From NCBI GenBank assembly GCA_002293365.1, contig DBDD01000271.1, positions 1 through 12,558 of the forward strand: a DNA stretch of 12,558 nucleotides, in the 5' to 3' direction. Both the position numbers and the translations under genes were made by a program. The stretch comes from Christensenella sp. UBA941. Lineage in GTDB: Bacteria > Bacillota > Clostridia > Christensenellales > UBA941. Under the pieces are notes generated by a model. It saw only the letters and a list, made by a program, of their open reading frames with translations. It searched no databases and was not told the DNA's origin. Positions 6,905 to 12,558 of the stretch are shown here, piece after piece; within the stretch, counting starts at the first letter, position 1, and every line of letters begins with the position of its first letter.

Positions 6905-7918
6905 TTATTTTCCGTACCCCATAGGATTCATACTCTGCCAGCGCCAGCTGTCCGCGCAAGCGTCGTGAATGGTTTTTTCGGCGCGCCAGCCTAATACCTC
7001 GGCGGCCTTTTCCGTGGCGGCGTAGCACGTCGCCAAGTCGCCGGGGCGGCGCTCCGTTATTTGATAGGGAATCGGCTTTCCAACCGCCTTTTCAAAAGCC
7101 CGAAGCAATTCAAGCACGCTTGTACCCTTTCCGGTGCCCAAATTGAAAACCTCGCAGCCCGTATGCTTTTGGCAATATTGAATCGCCGCGACGTGTCCCT
7201 TTGCCAAGTCTGAGACATGGATATAGTCGCGTACGCCCGTACCGTCCGGCGTGGAATAATCGCTGCCGAAAACGCGGAGATATTCGCGCCGCCCGACGGC
7301 CGTCTGCGCTATGTAGGGCATCAGGTTATTCGGGATATCGGCGGGATCTTCGCCAATTTGGCCGCTTACATGCGCTCCGATCGGGTTGAAGTAGCGAAGG
7401 AGGACGACCGACAGGCCTTCCGTGGCGGCGGCGTCGCGCAGTATCTGTTCGCACATATATTTCGTCCAGCCGTAGGGATTGGTGCAGTCGCCCGTGCGCG
7501 AGGCTTCGGTTAATGGCATCGCGTTTTCGCCGTTGTAGACCGTCGCGCTGGAGGAGAAGATGATTTGATTCACACCGGCGCGTTTCATCGCCTCGCATAG
7601 CTTTATTGTGGATTCGAGATTGTTGCCGTAATAGCGAAGAGGCATTTGAACCGATTCGCCGACGGCCTTCAGCCCGGCGAAGTGGATTACGCAGCCGATA
7701 TCGTGGCGGCGGAAAACGTCGCCGAGCGCCTTTTCATCGCGCACGTCCGCCTCGTAGAACTCGAATTCCTTGCCGGAGAGCGCCTTAACGCGCTTGACGG
7801 CCTCGGGCGAGCTATTGCAAAAATTGTCTACGACTACGACCTCGTACCCTTGGCCGAGCAGTTCAAGACACGTATGGCTGCCTATATAGCCCGCGCCCCC
7901 CGTTACCAATACCGTCAT
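6905..7918 (-). CDS. galE: UDP-glucose 4-epimerase
   Basis: The enzyme interconverts UDP-glucose and UDP-galactose with bound NAD, in the Leloir pathway and in making galactose-containing surface sugars; it is cytoplasmic. It is an extended short-chain dehydrogenase with the NAD-binding motif G7-x2-G10-x2-G13 and the catalytic residues S124, Y149 and K153, at the same numbers as in the E. coli enzyme. The length is 337 residues against 338 in E. coli. I chose the ATG at 7918, because GGGAGGT lies at 7931-7925 with 6-nt spacing; an upstream in-frame ATG at 7939 would overlap this site. It is convergent with the nitroreductase gene (33 bases between stop codons, no clear terminator). No other galactose gene is adjacent and I see no convincing promoter. 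Confidence 0.96.
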   Translation of the reverse strand: MTVLVTGGAGYIGSHTCLELLGQGYEVVVVDNFCNSSPEAVKRVKALSGKEFEFYEADVRDEKALGDVFRRHDIGCVIHFAGLKAVGESVQMPLRYYGNNLESTIKLCEAMKRAGVNQIIFSSSATVYNGENAMPLTEASRTGDCTNPYGWTKYMCEQILRDAAATEGLSVVLLRYFNPIGAHVSGQIGEDPADIPNNLMPYIAQTAVGRREYLRVFGSDYSTPDGTGVRDYIHVSDLAKGHVAAIQYCQKHTGCEVFNLGTGKGTSVLELLRAFEKAVGKPIPYQITERRPGDLATCYAATEKAAEVLGWRAEKTIHDACADSWRWQSMNPMGYGK

Positions 7919-7939
7919 CAGCGTACCTCCCGCGTTCAT

Positions 7940-8253
7940 CTGTTGATATAGTTTTCGCGCTTAATATTATCATATGGGCGGGGTTGTCGCTATAGGAATT
8001 TTGGGATGGGGGAGGAGAATCTTTGAAGTATATAAGAAATTATGGTATAGTAATAAAAATATAATATTGGAAAATGAATTTGTTTAGATGATCACATAAT
8101 GTCCCGCCCGATCCTCAATACTTCCCTCACGAAAGGATTGTCGTCCATGAGAACATCTCCTCTGTCCTTGTTATGAGCGCCTTCGCTTTTTCTTTGTCAA
8201 TTGCGCGTTCATTGGAACGAAACAACTCGACGCATTTTTTGATTCGCGGAATC
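7940..8253. other. Gene-poor intergenic stretch, partly AT-rich
   Basis: Nothing certain is encoded between the galE start and the PadR promoter. Positions 8029-8090 are strikingly A/T-rich compared with the flanking genes. A promoter-like TTGAAG-N17-TATAGT occurs on the plus strand at 8023-8051 but leads to no ORF of note. The right part holds two short overlapping minus-strand frames that may be remnants. Confidence 0.5.
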
Positions 8254-8282
8254 TTGACAATTCTTTTGTAATACAATACCAT
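8254..8282 (+). promoter_or_regulatory. Promoter of the PadR gene
   Basis: A perfect TTGACA -35 (8254-8259) is followed by a 17-nt spacer and TACCAT (8277-8282), a 4-of-6 match to the -10. The start codon lies 47 bases downstream. Confidence 0.5.
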
Positions 8283-8287
8283 TAACG

Positions 8288-8303
8288 TATGTGTTCGTAC
8301 ATA
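8288..8303. promoter_or_regulatory. Candidate PadR operator
   Basis: A perfect inverted repeat TATGT-N6-ACATA lies directly after the -10, over the expected transcription start. Known PadR-family operators are built on ATGT and ACAT half-sites (ATGT-N8-ACAT in Bacillus subtilis PadR); here the gap is 6, not 8. Position and half-sites suggest autorepression. Confidence 0.45.
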
Positions 8304-8329
8304 GATAAGCAATAGAGGAGTAGATTACA

Positions 8330-8686
8330 TTGGAATCCAATGTTTATAAAAAGTACATTCCCATGACCGAGCCGGCGTTTTATACCCTATTATCGCTGCT
8401 GGAGCAAAGGCACGGCTATTCTATCATGCAATACGCCGCAAAAATAAGCGGCGGGCGCGTCAATCTCGGCGCGGGAACGCTCTACGGCCTCTTGGCGCGG
8501 CTGCGCGAAGATGCGCTAATCGAGATGGTCTCCGCCGTCGGCAAGCGTAAAACGTACGCGATAACCTTCTTGGGCATGGCAGTGCTCCAAAGCGAATGCG
8601 AGCGGCTGCATCACCAGCTTTCAACGGCGATGAGCGTTATTTCGGCCGATGAAGCCGAAGCCGCCGCAAAAAAATCCACAGTATAA
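8330..8686 (+). CDS. PadR-family transcriptional regulator
   Basis: The 118-residue product is a compact winged-helix repressor. It has the family N-terminus with P-A-F-Y-T-L-L-S-L-L followed by H-G-Y-S-I-M-Q, the wing-preceding segment G-A-G-T-L-Y-G-L-L-A-R-L, and a C-terminal dimerisation helix. PadR proteins bind DNA as dimers and respond to phenolic acids or drugs, often controlling ABC exporters. Here no target gene follows: the next gene is convergent, with only 8 bases between the stop codons, so this looks like a single-gene unit. The start is TTG at 8330 with AGAGGAG at 8314-8320 and 9-nt spacing. An inverted repeat over the promoter points to self-repression. Ligand and targets are unknown. 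Confidence 0.92.
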   Translation: MESNVYKKYIPMTEPAFYTLLSLLEQRHGYSIMQYAAKISGGRVNLGAGTLYGLLARLREDALIEMVSAVGKRKTYAITFLGMAVLQSECERLHHQLSTAMSVISADEAEAAAKKSTV

Positions 8687-8694
8687 GCCAACTA

Positions 8695-10380
8695 TCAAAG
8701 CCGCACGCCCTGGGCGCTTAGAACCGACGCGTCGGCCAGCGCGCCCAAAGCGGCATTACGCGCGCATTGTTCCGAGGCAAACGCATACGCCGTAACCTCT
8801 TCCAGGCTCGTCGCGGGCAACACCTCTATCCCGATATTCCGAAAGCTATCCTGCCAATTATCCGCCGGTATTATTACGCGCTTCGCGCCCGCCGCTAAAG
8901 CGGCCTCCACCTTTGCCTTTACTCCGCCTACAGGGCATATCCGCGCCCCGATCGACACCTCTCCCGTATAAGCCGTTAGCTTTTCAGGCGGCTTGCTTAT
9001 AATCGCGCTTATCAGCGCGACGGAAATCGCCGCTCCGGCGCTCGGGCCGTCCACAGGCACTCCGCCAGGTAAGTTTATATGCACGTCCATCTCTGAAAAA
9101 TCGAAGCCATAAAGCCGCGTAAGCGCGCTCATACAGTTTTCCACGGAAGCGCGCGCGGTGCTTTTGCGTTTGAATTTACGTTCGCGGCCGCCTAGCTCTT
9201 CCTCGTCCACCATGCCTGTAACCGTTAGCCGCCCGTGCCCGTTTTTGGCCTTCATCGCGAACACTTCCACTTCGAGCAGCAGCCCGGCTCCGCCCGAAGA
9301 AATAGCAAGGCCGTTGGCAACGCCAACTTTGGAATGCTCGATGGCTTTGCTTTCCATTCGCGGATGATACCGGCATGTTTCGATAACCCATTCGATATCT
9401 CTTTTTTCTATTGAGCCGCGTCCTTCGGTATGCGCTAGACCGCAGGAGAGCTGAATTATATTGACGGCGTCGCGCCCGTTATCCGCATAGCCGCCCACGA
9501 GGCCGAGCGCTTCCTCCGTCGCTTTGAAGCCGCCGCGCTTCGCCGCCCCTCGCGCTATTTCCACTATTTCGGACGGCCGCAGCGGCCGGAAAAATATCTC
9601 CAAACAGCGCGAGCGAATCGCGGCGGGAATGTCGCCGGGGCTGCGCGTCGTAGCGCCGATTAGCCTAAAGTCTGCGGGAAGCCCGTTTTGGAAGATGTCG
9701 TGAATATGCTTGGGTATATTCGCGTCTTCCGAATTATAGTACGCGCTTTCAAGGAATACCTTGCGATCTTCCAGTATCTTTAAAAGTTTGTTCATTTGGA
9801 TCGGATGGATTTCGCCGATTTCGTCCAGAAAAAGCACGCCGCCGTGCGCCTTTGTTACGGCGCCCGGCTTTGGCTGCGGGATGCCCGCTACGCCCATAGC
9901 CCCCGCGCCTTGATAAATCGGATCGTGCACCGAGCCTATTAAAGGATCGGCAATAGCGCGCTCGTCGAAACGCACGCACGTCGCGTCCACCTCGACAAAC
10001 GACGCGTCTTGTACGAACGGCGTACCGCGGGTATGCTTGGCGTCCTCCAGCACGAGCCTCGCGGCGCAGGTTTTACCCACGCCGGGCGGGCCGTAGATTA
10101 TTACATGCTGTGGATTGGGCGAGCATATCGCGGCTTTTAGCGCCTTTATCCCTTCCGGCTGGCCTACTATGTCCTCGAACGTTTTCGGGCGCGTACGCTC
10201 GGATAGCGGCTCGCTCAGACGCCTTTTGCGCATAGCGTTGAGCTTGCCCATTTCCTTATTCGAATCCCGGTCTATCGCGACGCGGCTGTTTCGCTGCGTG
10301 CGGTAAAGATTAAAAAAGTACAGTCCCATCACCGTGCCGAAAAATAACTGCGACAGCACTATAAGAATAGATAGATCCAT
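8695..10380 (-). CDS. lonB: Membrane-anchored ATP-dependent Lon-type protease, LonB family
   Basis: The 561-residue product lacks the long N-terminal domain of ordinary Lon and begins with one membrane segment (about residues 2-26), as in sporulation LonB of Bacillus (about 550 residues). An AAA+ domain follows with Walker A G-P-P-G-V-G-K-T (97-104) and Walker B L-D186-E187. The C-terminal S16 protease domain has catalytic S447 in D-G-P-S-A-G and K490, exactly 43 residues apart as in E. coli Lon. It should degrade selected proteins at the membrane using ATP, in Bacillus within the forespore. The start at 10380 was chosen because a G-rich ribosome site (10394-10388) precedes it and the following residues form the membrane anchor; longer frames run into the tRNA gene. 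It is transcribed alone, from a forespore-type promoter. Confidence 0.93.
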   Translation of the reverse strand: MDLSILIVLSQLFFGTVMGLYFFNLYRTQRNSRVAIDRDSNKEMGKLNAMRKRRLSEPLSERTRPKTFEDIVGQPEGIKALKAAICSPNPQHVIIYGPPGVGKTCAARLVLEDAKHTRGTPFVQDASFVEVDATCVRFDERAIADPLIGSVHDPIYQGAGAMGVAGIPQPKPGAVTKAHGGVLFLDEIGEIHPIQMNKLLKILEDRKVFLESAYYNSEDANIPKHIHDIFQNGLPADFRLIGATTRSPGDIPAAIRSRCLEIFFRPLRPSEIVEIARGAAKRGGFKATEEALGLVGGYADNGRDAVNIIQLSCGLAHTEGRGSIEKRDIEWVIETCRYHPRMESKAIEHSKVGVANGLAISSGGAGLLLEVEVFAMKAKNGHGRLTVTGMVDEEELGGRERKFKRKSTARASVENCMSALTRLYGFDFSEMDVHINLPGGVPVDGPSAGAAISVALISAIISKPPEKLTAYTGEVSIGARICPVGGVKAKVEAALAAGAKRVIIPADNWQDSFRNIGIEVLPATSLEEVTAYAFASEQCARNAALGALADASVLSAQGVRL

Positions 10381-10412
10381 CGGAGTACCCCCCCTGTCGT
10401 TGTCCATGCCGT

Positions 10413-10442
10413 TAGTATGCTGGCATCGCAAGCAATTCATGC
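10413..10442 (-). promoter_or_regulatory. Sigma-G-like (forespore) promoter of lonB
   Basis: On the minus strand GCATG (10442-10438), an 18-nt spacer and CATACTA (10419-10413) match the sigma-G consensus, roughly GMATR with 17-18 nt to CATNMTA. The predicted start, near 10406, leaves a leader of about 26 nt that contains the ribosome binding site. I found no competing sigma-A promoter nearby. Confidence 0.6.
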
Positions 10443-10534
10443 CTGATTTCGAGCAGTTATTGCTAATTTCGAGGAATTCTGTATAAAGTGAGAATATATG
10501 CGCGCGAAAATTGACGGAAAGAATCCCGCGCTCA

Positions 10535-10563
10535 TTGACATTATAGAAGATTTGTATTATTCT
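10535..10563 (+). promoter_or_regulatory. Promoter of the tRNA-Ser gene
   Basis: A perfect TTGACA (10535-10540) is followed by a 17-nt spacer and TATTCT (10558-10563), placing the start about 8 nt before the mature tRNA. Confidence 0.65.
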
Positions 10564-10577
10564 ATTGCGGTCGGCAC

Positions 10578-10671
10578 GGAGGATTACCCAAGGTGGTGAA
10601 GGGGCTCCCCTGCTAAGGGAGTAGGTCGGCTTATACCCGGCGCGAGAGTTCAAGTCTCTCATCCTCCGCCA
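10578..10671 (+). tRNA. tRNA-Ser (anticodon GCU)
   Basis: The full cloverleaf can be drawn. The acceptor stem is GGAGGAT/ATCCTCC (10578-10584 with 10661-10667), with discriminator G and an encoded CCA (10669-10671). The anticodon stem CTCCC/GGGAG (10605-10609, 10617-10621) encloses loop CTGCTAA with anticodon GCT at 10612-10614. A long variable arm (10622-10643) is typical of class II tRNAs such as Ser. The T arm is GAGAG/CTCTC around TTCAAGT (10644-10660). It reads AGU and AGC codons. It has its own promoter, is divergent from lonB, and its 3' end lies 72 bases from the recombinase stop, making it the likely chromosome boundary of the mobile element. Confidence 0.97.
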
Positions 10672-10700
10672 TGTTACTAATATCCTAGACGGGGATAATT

Positions 10701-10761
10701 GAGAATAGGGCCTATTTGAAAGGGTTTTTAGCAGGACGCACTTTCAAGAGGCTCTATTTTC
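10701..10761. repeat. Long imperfect inverted repeat at the recombinase 3' end
   Basis: Arms at 10701-10722 and 10741-10761 are inverted copies: 18 of 22 aligned columns match, with three mismatches and one gap. They are separated by 18 nt. The right arm covers the last codons and stop of the recombinase. Neither strand has a T-run after the stem, so it is not a standard terminator. The size and symmetry fit a recombinase binding or attachment site, or a 3'-end RNA stem. The left arm also contains the near-palindrome AATAGG-G-CCTATT. Confidence 0.5.
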
Positions 10762-12393
10762 GTCAAGCGGGTTCACTTGACCAACATTCTTTAAACCGAA
10801 TTTGTAGTAGATTTCAATGTCAATAACCTTCTCGCCTCCTTCCTCGCGCATCTGAGATACTTCAATGCGGTCAATCAGTTCAACCGCCATTGCCCTTGTA
10901 AGCCCGTCGATGGACAAGCATTCCTTTATACGGCTAATCCACCCGGTTAGATCGTGTTCCACTTGCCGACACTCGACGCATTCCCGCTCCATCTGAATCA
11001 AATCGGCTTGAAGCTGCCGTTGCTCATCTTCGTATTTGTTCATCATGCGCTTTAATGCCTCGGCGGTTATATTCCCTTCAAGCTTCTCTTCAAAGGCCGC
11101 TTGCATCAAACCATCAATCTTTCCAATGCGATTCTTTGCGTCTCGAATGCCTTTCTCGTACCGCGCCAGATTCTTAACCTTAAACTCGCTATTAGCCCGT
11201 AGAATCTTGTCTATGAGCTTCGTTTCATCCTCTGCGGCTAATACAGCATAGCGCCGCAAATCGGCCAGCACAGCTTCATATAAAACATTGTGGTCGATCT
11301 TATGCATAGGGCAAAAGCTTTTTCCTTTCTGGATATAGGAGCTGCATCGGTAGCTTTCGCGCCCGCTCTTCCATTGAGGAACCATGTTCCCGCCGCAGTC
11401 CGCGCATTTTGCTAAACCCGTAAAAAGCTTTACCTCGCCTTTTGCGCTGCTCTTTACGTTCTTTTTATTGAAGACTTTAACACGCTGCGCCTCATCCCAT
11501 TTTTCTTTACTGACAATCGGCTCGTGCATTCCCTCAATAACCGTCCATTCGCTTTTAGGCTTGGCTCGAACGCGCTTATTGGAATAGTTCTCTACTTCCC
11601 GTTTGCCGCTGGATATCGCTCCATAGTAAGCGGGATTACGGATGATTCCCATAATGCCCTCGCTACCCCAAGTCTTACTATTCGCCAAATACGGATTAGG
11701 CTTGCCAGTAGACTTATAGTAATATTCGTTGGGCGATAGAATCCCTTCGTTGTTAAACAACTCCGCTATGGCTCGTCCCGTCATGCCGCTTAAATAAAGA
11801 TCAAATATCCGTTCAACATTATGGGATACTGCATCATCGACAACGAGTACATGCTTATCCTCTTTGGATTTCTGATAGCCGTATGGAGCGCGTGAATTTG
11901 CAAACTTGCCTTGATCGCCCATAAGCTTTTTCACGCTTCGCTGCTTGTAGCTAACATCTGCGGCATACATTTCGTTAATCAGTTCCTTTATCGGCGTGAC
12001 TAAATCAAATCTGTTTACGCTATTCTCGCTATCATAAGCATCATTGATTGCGATTAGTCTAACACCGTTGTCAGCAAGAAACCGCCTATGTATTGCTGCT
12101 TGGATATATTCGCGCCCAAATCGGCTTAAATCCTTAACGACAACACAATTAATCAATCCTTCTCTTACATGGTTCATCATCTCCATAAAACCCGGTCTGT
12201 TGAACGTCGTTCCAGAAAAATCGTCATCAACATAAATCTTGAATACGTTCCAGTTTTCCGTTAAATTCTTGTCTCGAACGTATTTTTCCAGTATCGCTTG
12301 CTGATTCTCGATACTCATGGAAACGTCGCGCTTGCCATTCTTAACGTCTTCACGGCTAAGACGGCAGTACAATCCGCAAATATATGTAGCCAT
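10744..12393 (-). CDS. Large serine recombinase
   Basis: The 549-residue product is a site-specific DNA recombinase of the resolvase/invertase superfamily that would integrate or excise its element. The catalytic domain (about 1-150) has nucleophile S13 in Y-C-R-L-S-R-E-D, the D-D-F-S-G-T region (57-62) and arginines R91 and R94 in S-R-F-G-R-E. The recombinase domain covers about 160-310. A zinc ribbon has C330, C333, C350 and C361. A coiled coil (about 395-480) and a C-terminal DUF4368-like end (I-D-R-I-E-V to I-Y-Y, 507-530) follow. It is intact. I chose the ATG at 12393, preceded by AAGGAGG (12404-12398) with 4-nt spacing; the ATG at 12414 has a weaker site. Base use is visibly more A/T-rich than in the neighbouring genes. 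It lies just beyond a tRNA gene and downstream of a small ORF on the same strand. Confidence 0.95.
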   Translation of the reverse strand: MATYICGLYCRLSREDVKNGKRDVSMSIENQQAILEKYVRDKNLTENWNVFKIYVDDDFSGTTFNRPGFMEMMNHVREGLINCVVVKDLSRFGREYIQAAIHRRFLADNGVRLIAINDAYDSENSVNRFDLVTPIKELINEMYAADVSYKQRSVKKLMGDQGKFANSRAPYGYQKSKEDKHVLVVDDAVSHNVERIFDLYLSGMTGRAIAELFNNEGILSPNEYYYKSTGKPNPYLANSKTWGSEGIMGIIRNPAYYGAISSGKREVENYSNKRVRAKPKSEWTVIEGMHEPIVSKEKWDEAQRVKVFNKKNVKSSAKGEVKLFTGLAKCADCGGNMVPQWKSGRESYRCSSYIQKGKSFCPMHKIDHNVLYEAVLADLRRYAVLAAEDETKLIDKILRANSEFKVKNLARYEKGIRDAKNRIGKIDGLMQAAFEEKLEGNITAEALKRMMNKYEDEQRQLQADLIQMERECVECRQVEHDLTGWISRIKECLSIDGLTRAMAVELIDRIEVSQMREEGGEKVIDIEIYYKFGLKNVGQVNPLDENRAS

Positions 12394-12429
12394 TTGGCCT
12401 CCTTGACCGCTCATATATCCCGGAAACGC

Positions 12430-12558
12430 CTAAGCGGAGTATAGCATAGCTTCGCTTGAATTGCTATGCTCTTCGCCAAATAGTTTTACATTTACAAGGG
12501 AATACATTATCTCTTCCAGCGGCTTATCCTCGTTGAAGTAGCTCTTTACATTTATTGT
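12430..12558 (-). CDS. C-terminus of a small protein upstream of the recombinase (partial)
   Basis: A frame open at the right edge ends with TAG at 12432-12430; its last 42 residues are visible. It starts within I-N-V-K-S-Y-F and continues K-P-L-E-E-I-M-Y-S-L-V-N-V-K-L. It is an acidic, amphipathic C-terminus. I recall short unnamed proteins of this kind upstream of serine recombinases in clostridial mobile elements, but cannot name a function. The stop is 15 bases before the alternative recombinase ATG and 36 before the chosen one, so the two genes are probably co-transcribed. Confidence 0.65.
   Translation of the reverse strand, partial: TINVKSYFNEDKPLEEIMYSLVNVKLFGEEHSNSSEAMLYSA
12443..12470. 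repeat. Inverted repeat at the end of the small ORF
   Basis: AGCATAGC (12443-12450) and GCTATGCT (12463-12470) form a perfect 8-bp stem with a 12-nt loop inside the last codons of the small ORF, just upstream of the recombinase. It could be an RNA hairpin affecting recombinase expression or a protein-binding site. No T-run follows. Confidence 0.4.

Larger units (their letters stand above)
8092..8312 (-). pseudogene. Possible remnant: two short overlapping ORFs
   Basis: A minus-strand frame at 8312-8127 (61 codons from TTG, or about 51 from an internal ATG) is lysine-rich and charged (R-I-K-K-C-V-E-L-F-R) but has no ribosome binding site. It overlaps by about 20 nt a second frame of 18 codons (8148-8092, M-D-D-N-P-F-V-R-E-V-L-R), which does have a good AGAGGAG site 8 nt before its ATG. 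A good ribosome site leading into a very short frame suggests a truncated gene or a leader peptide. The PadR promoter lies inside the first frame, so that frame is probably not an intact gene. Confidence 0.25.

Noticed and set aside
10381..10662. N-terminal extension of LonB by 94 codons
   Set aside because: The extension overlaps the tRNA-Ser gene and runs upstream of the sigma-G-like promoter. The ATG at 10380 has a ribosome site and leads straight into the expected membrane anchor.
10701..10761. Intrinsic terminator for the recombinase or the tRNA
   Set aside because: The long stem has an 18-nt loop and no T-run after it on either strand, so an ordinary rho-independent terminator is not supported.
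1..12558. CRISPR array, riboswitch or defence system
   Set aside because: I saw no regularly spaced direct repeats, no conserved riboswitch core and no known defence gene set. The four regulators sit beside unrelated genes.

Overview
The window looks like chromosomal DNA from a spore-forming Firmicute of the class Clostridia, with mid-range GC. The evidence is strong AGGAGG-type ribosome binding sites, several TTG/GTG starts, sigma-A promoters, a LonB-type membrane Lon protease with what reads as a forespore (sigma-G) promoter, and a clostridial large serine recombinase with a C-terminal DUF4368-like end. The genus cannot be told from this sequence.

Layout. (1) 1-1120, minus strand: an AraC-family regulator followed downstream by the first 23 codons of a lipoprotein, probably the binding protein of a sugar ABC transporter that continues off the left edge. 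(2) 1330-1509, plus: an unrecognised 59-residue protein. (3) 1555-3386, minus: a MerR regulator with a GyrI-like ligand domain, with its own sigma-A promoter, and upstream of it a radical SAM/SPASM enzyme. (4) 3501-6871, plus: a soluble hybrid histidine kinase (PAS-GAF-HisKA-HATPase-REC-REC) with a near-ideal promoter, then a 63-bp MITE-like palindrome, then a nitroreductase. (5) 6905-7918, minus: galE. (6) 7919-8329: a gene-poor, partly AT-rich stretch with possible remnant ORFs and the promoter/operator of a PadR regulator (8330-8686, plus). (7) 8695-10380, minus: LonB. (8) 10578-10671, plus: tRNA-Ser(GCU). (9) From just after the tRNA to the right edge, minus: the end of an integrated mobile element, with a large serine recombinase and the tail of a small upstream ORF.

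Most genes are independently transcribed housekeeping or regulatory units rather than one pathway. The window has four DNA-binding or signalling regulators (AraC, MerR, PadR and the hybrid kinase), each next to an unrelated gene. I do not see a clear new multi-gene system. The observations most worth following are the 63-bp palindromic element with compensatory stem changes and an 8-bp target-site-like duplication (6178-6256), the sigma-G-like promoter of lonB (10413-10442), and the long imperfect inverted repeat between tRNA-Ser and the recombinase (10701-10761), which may be the attachment junction.
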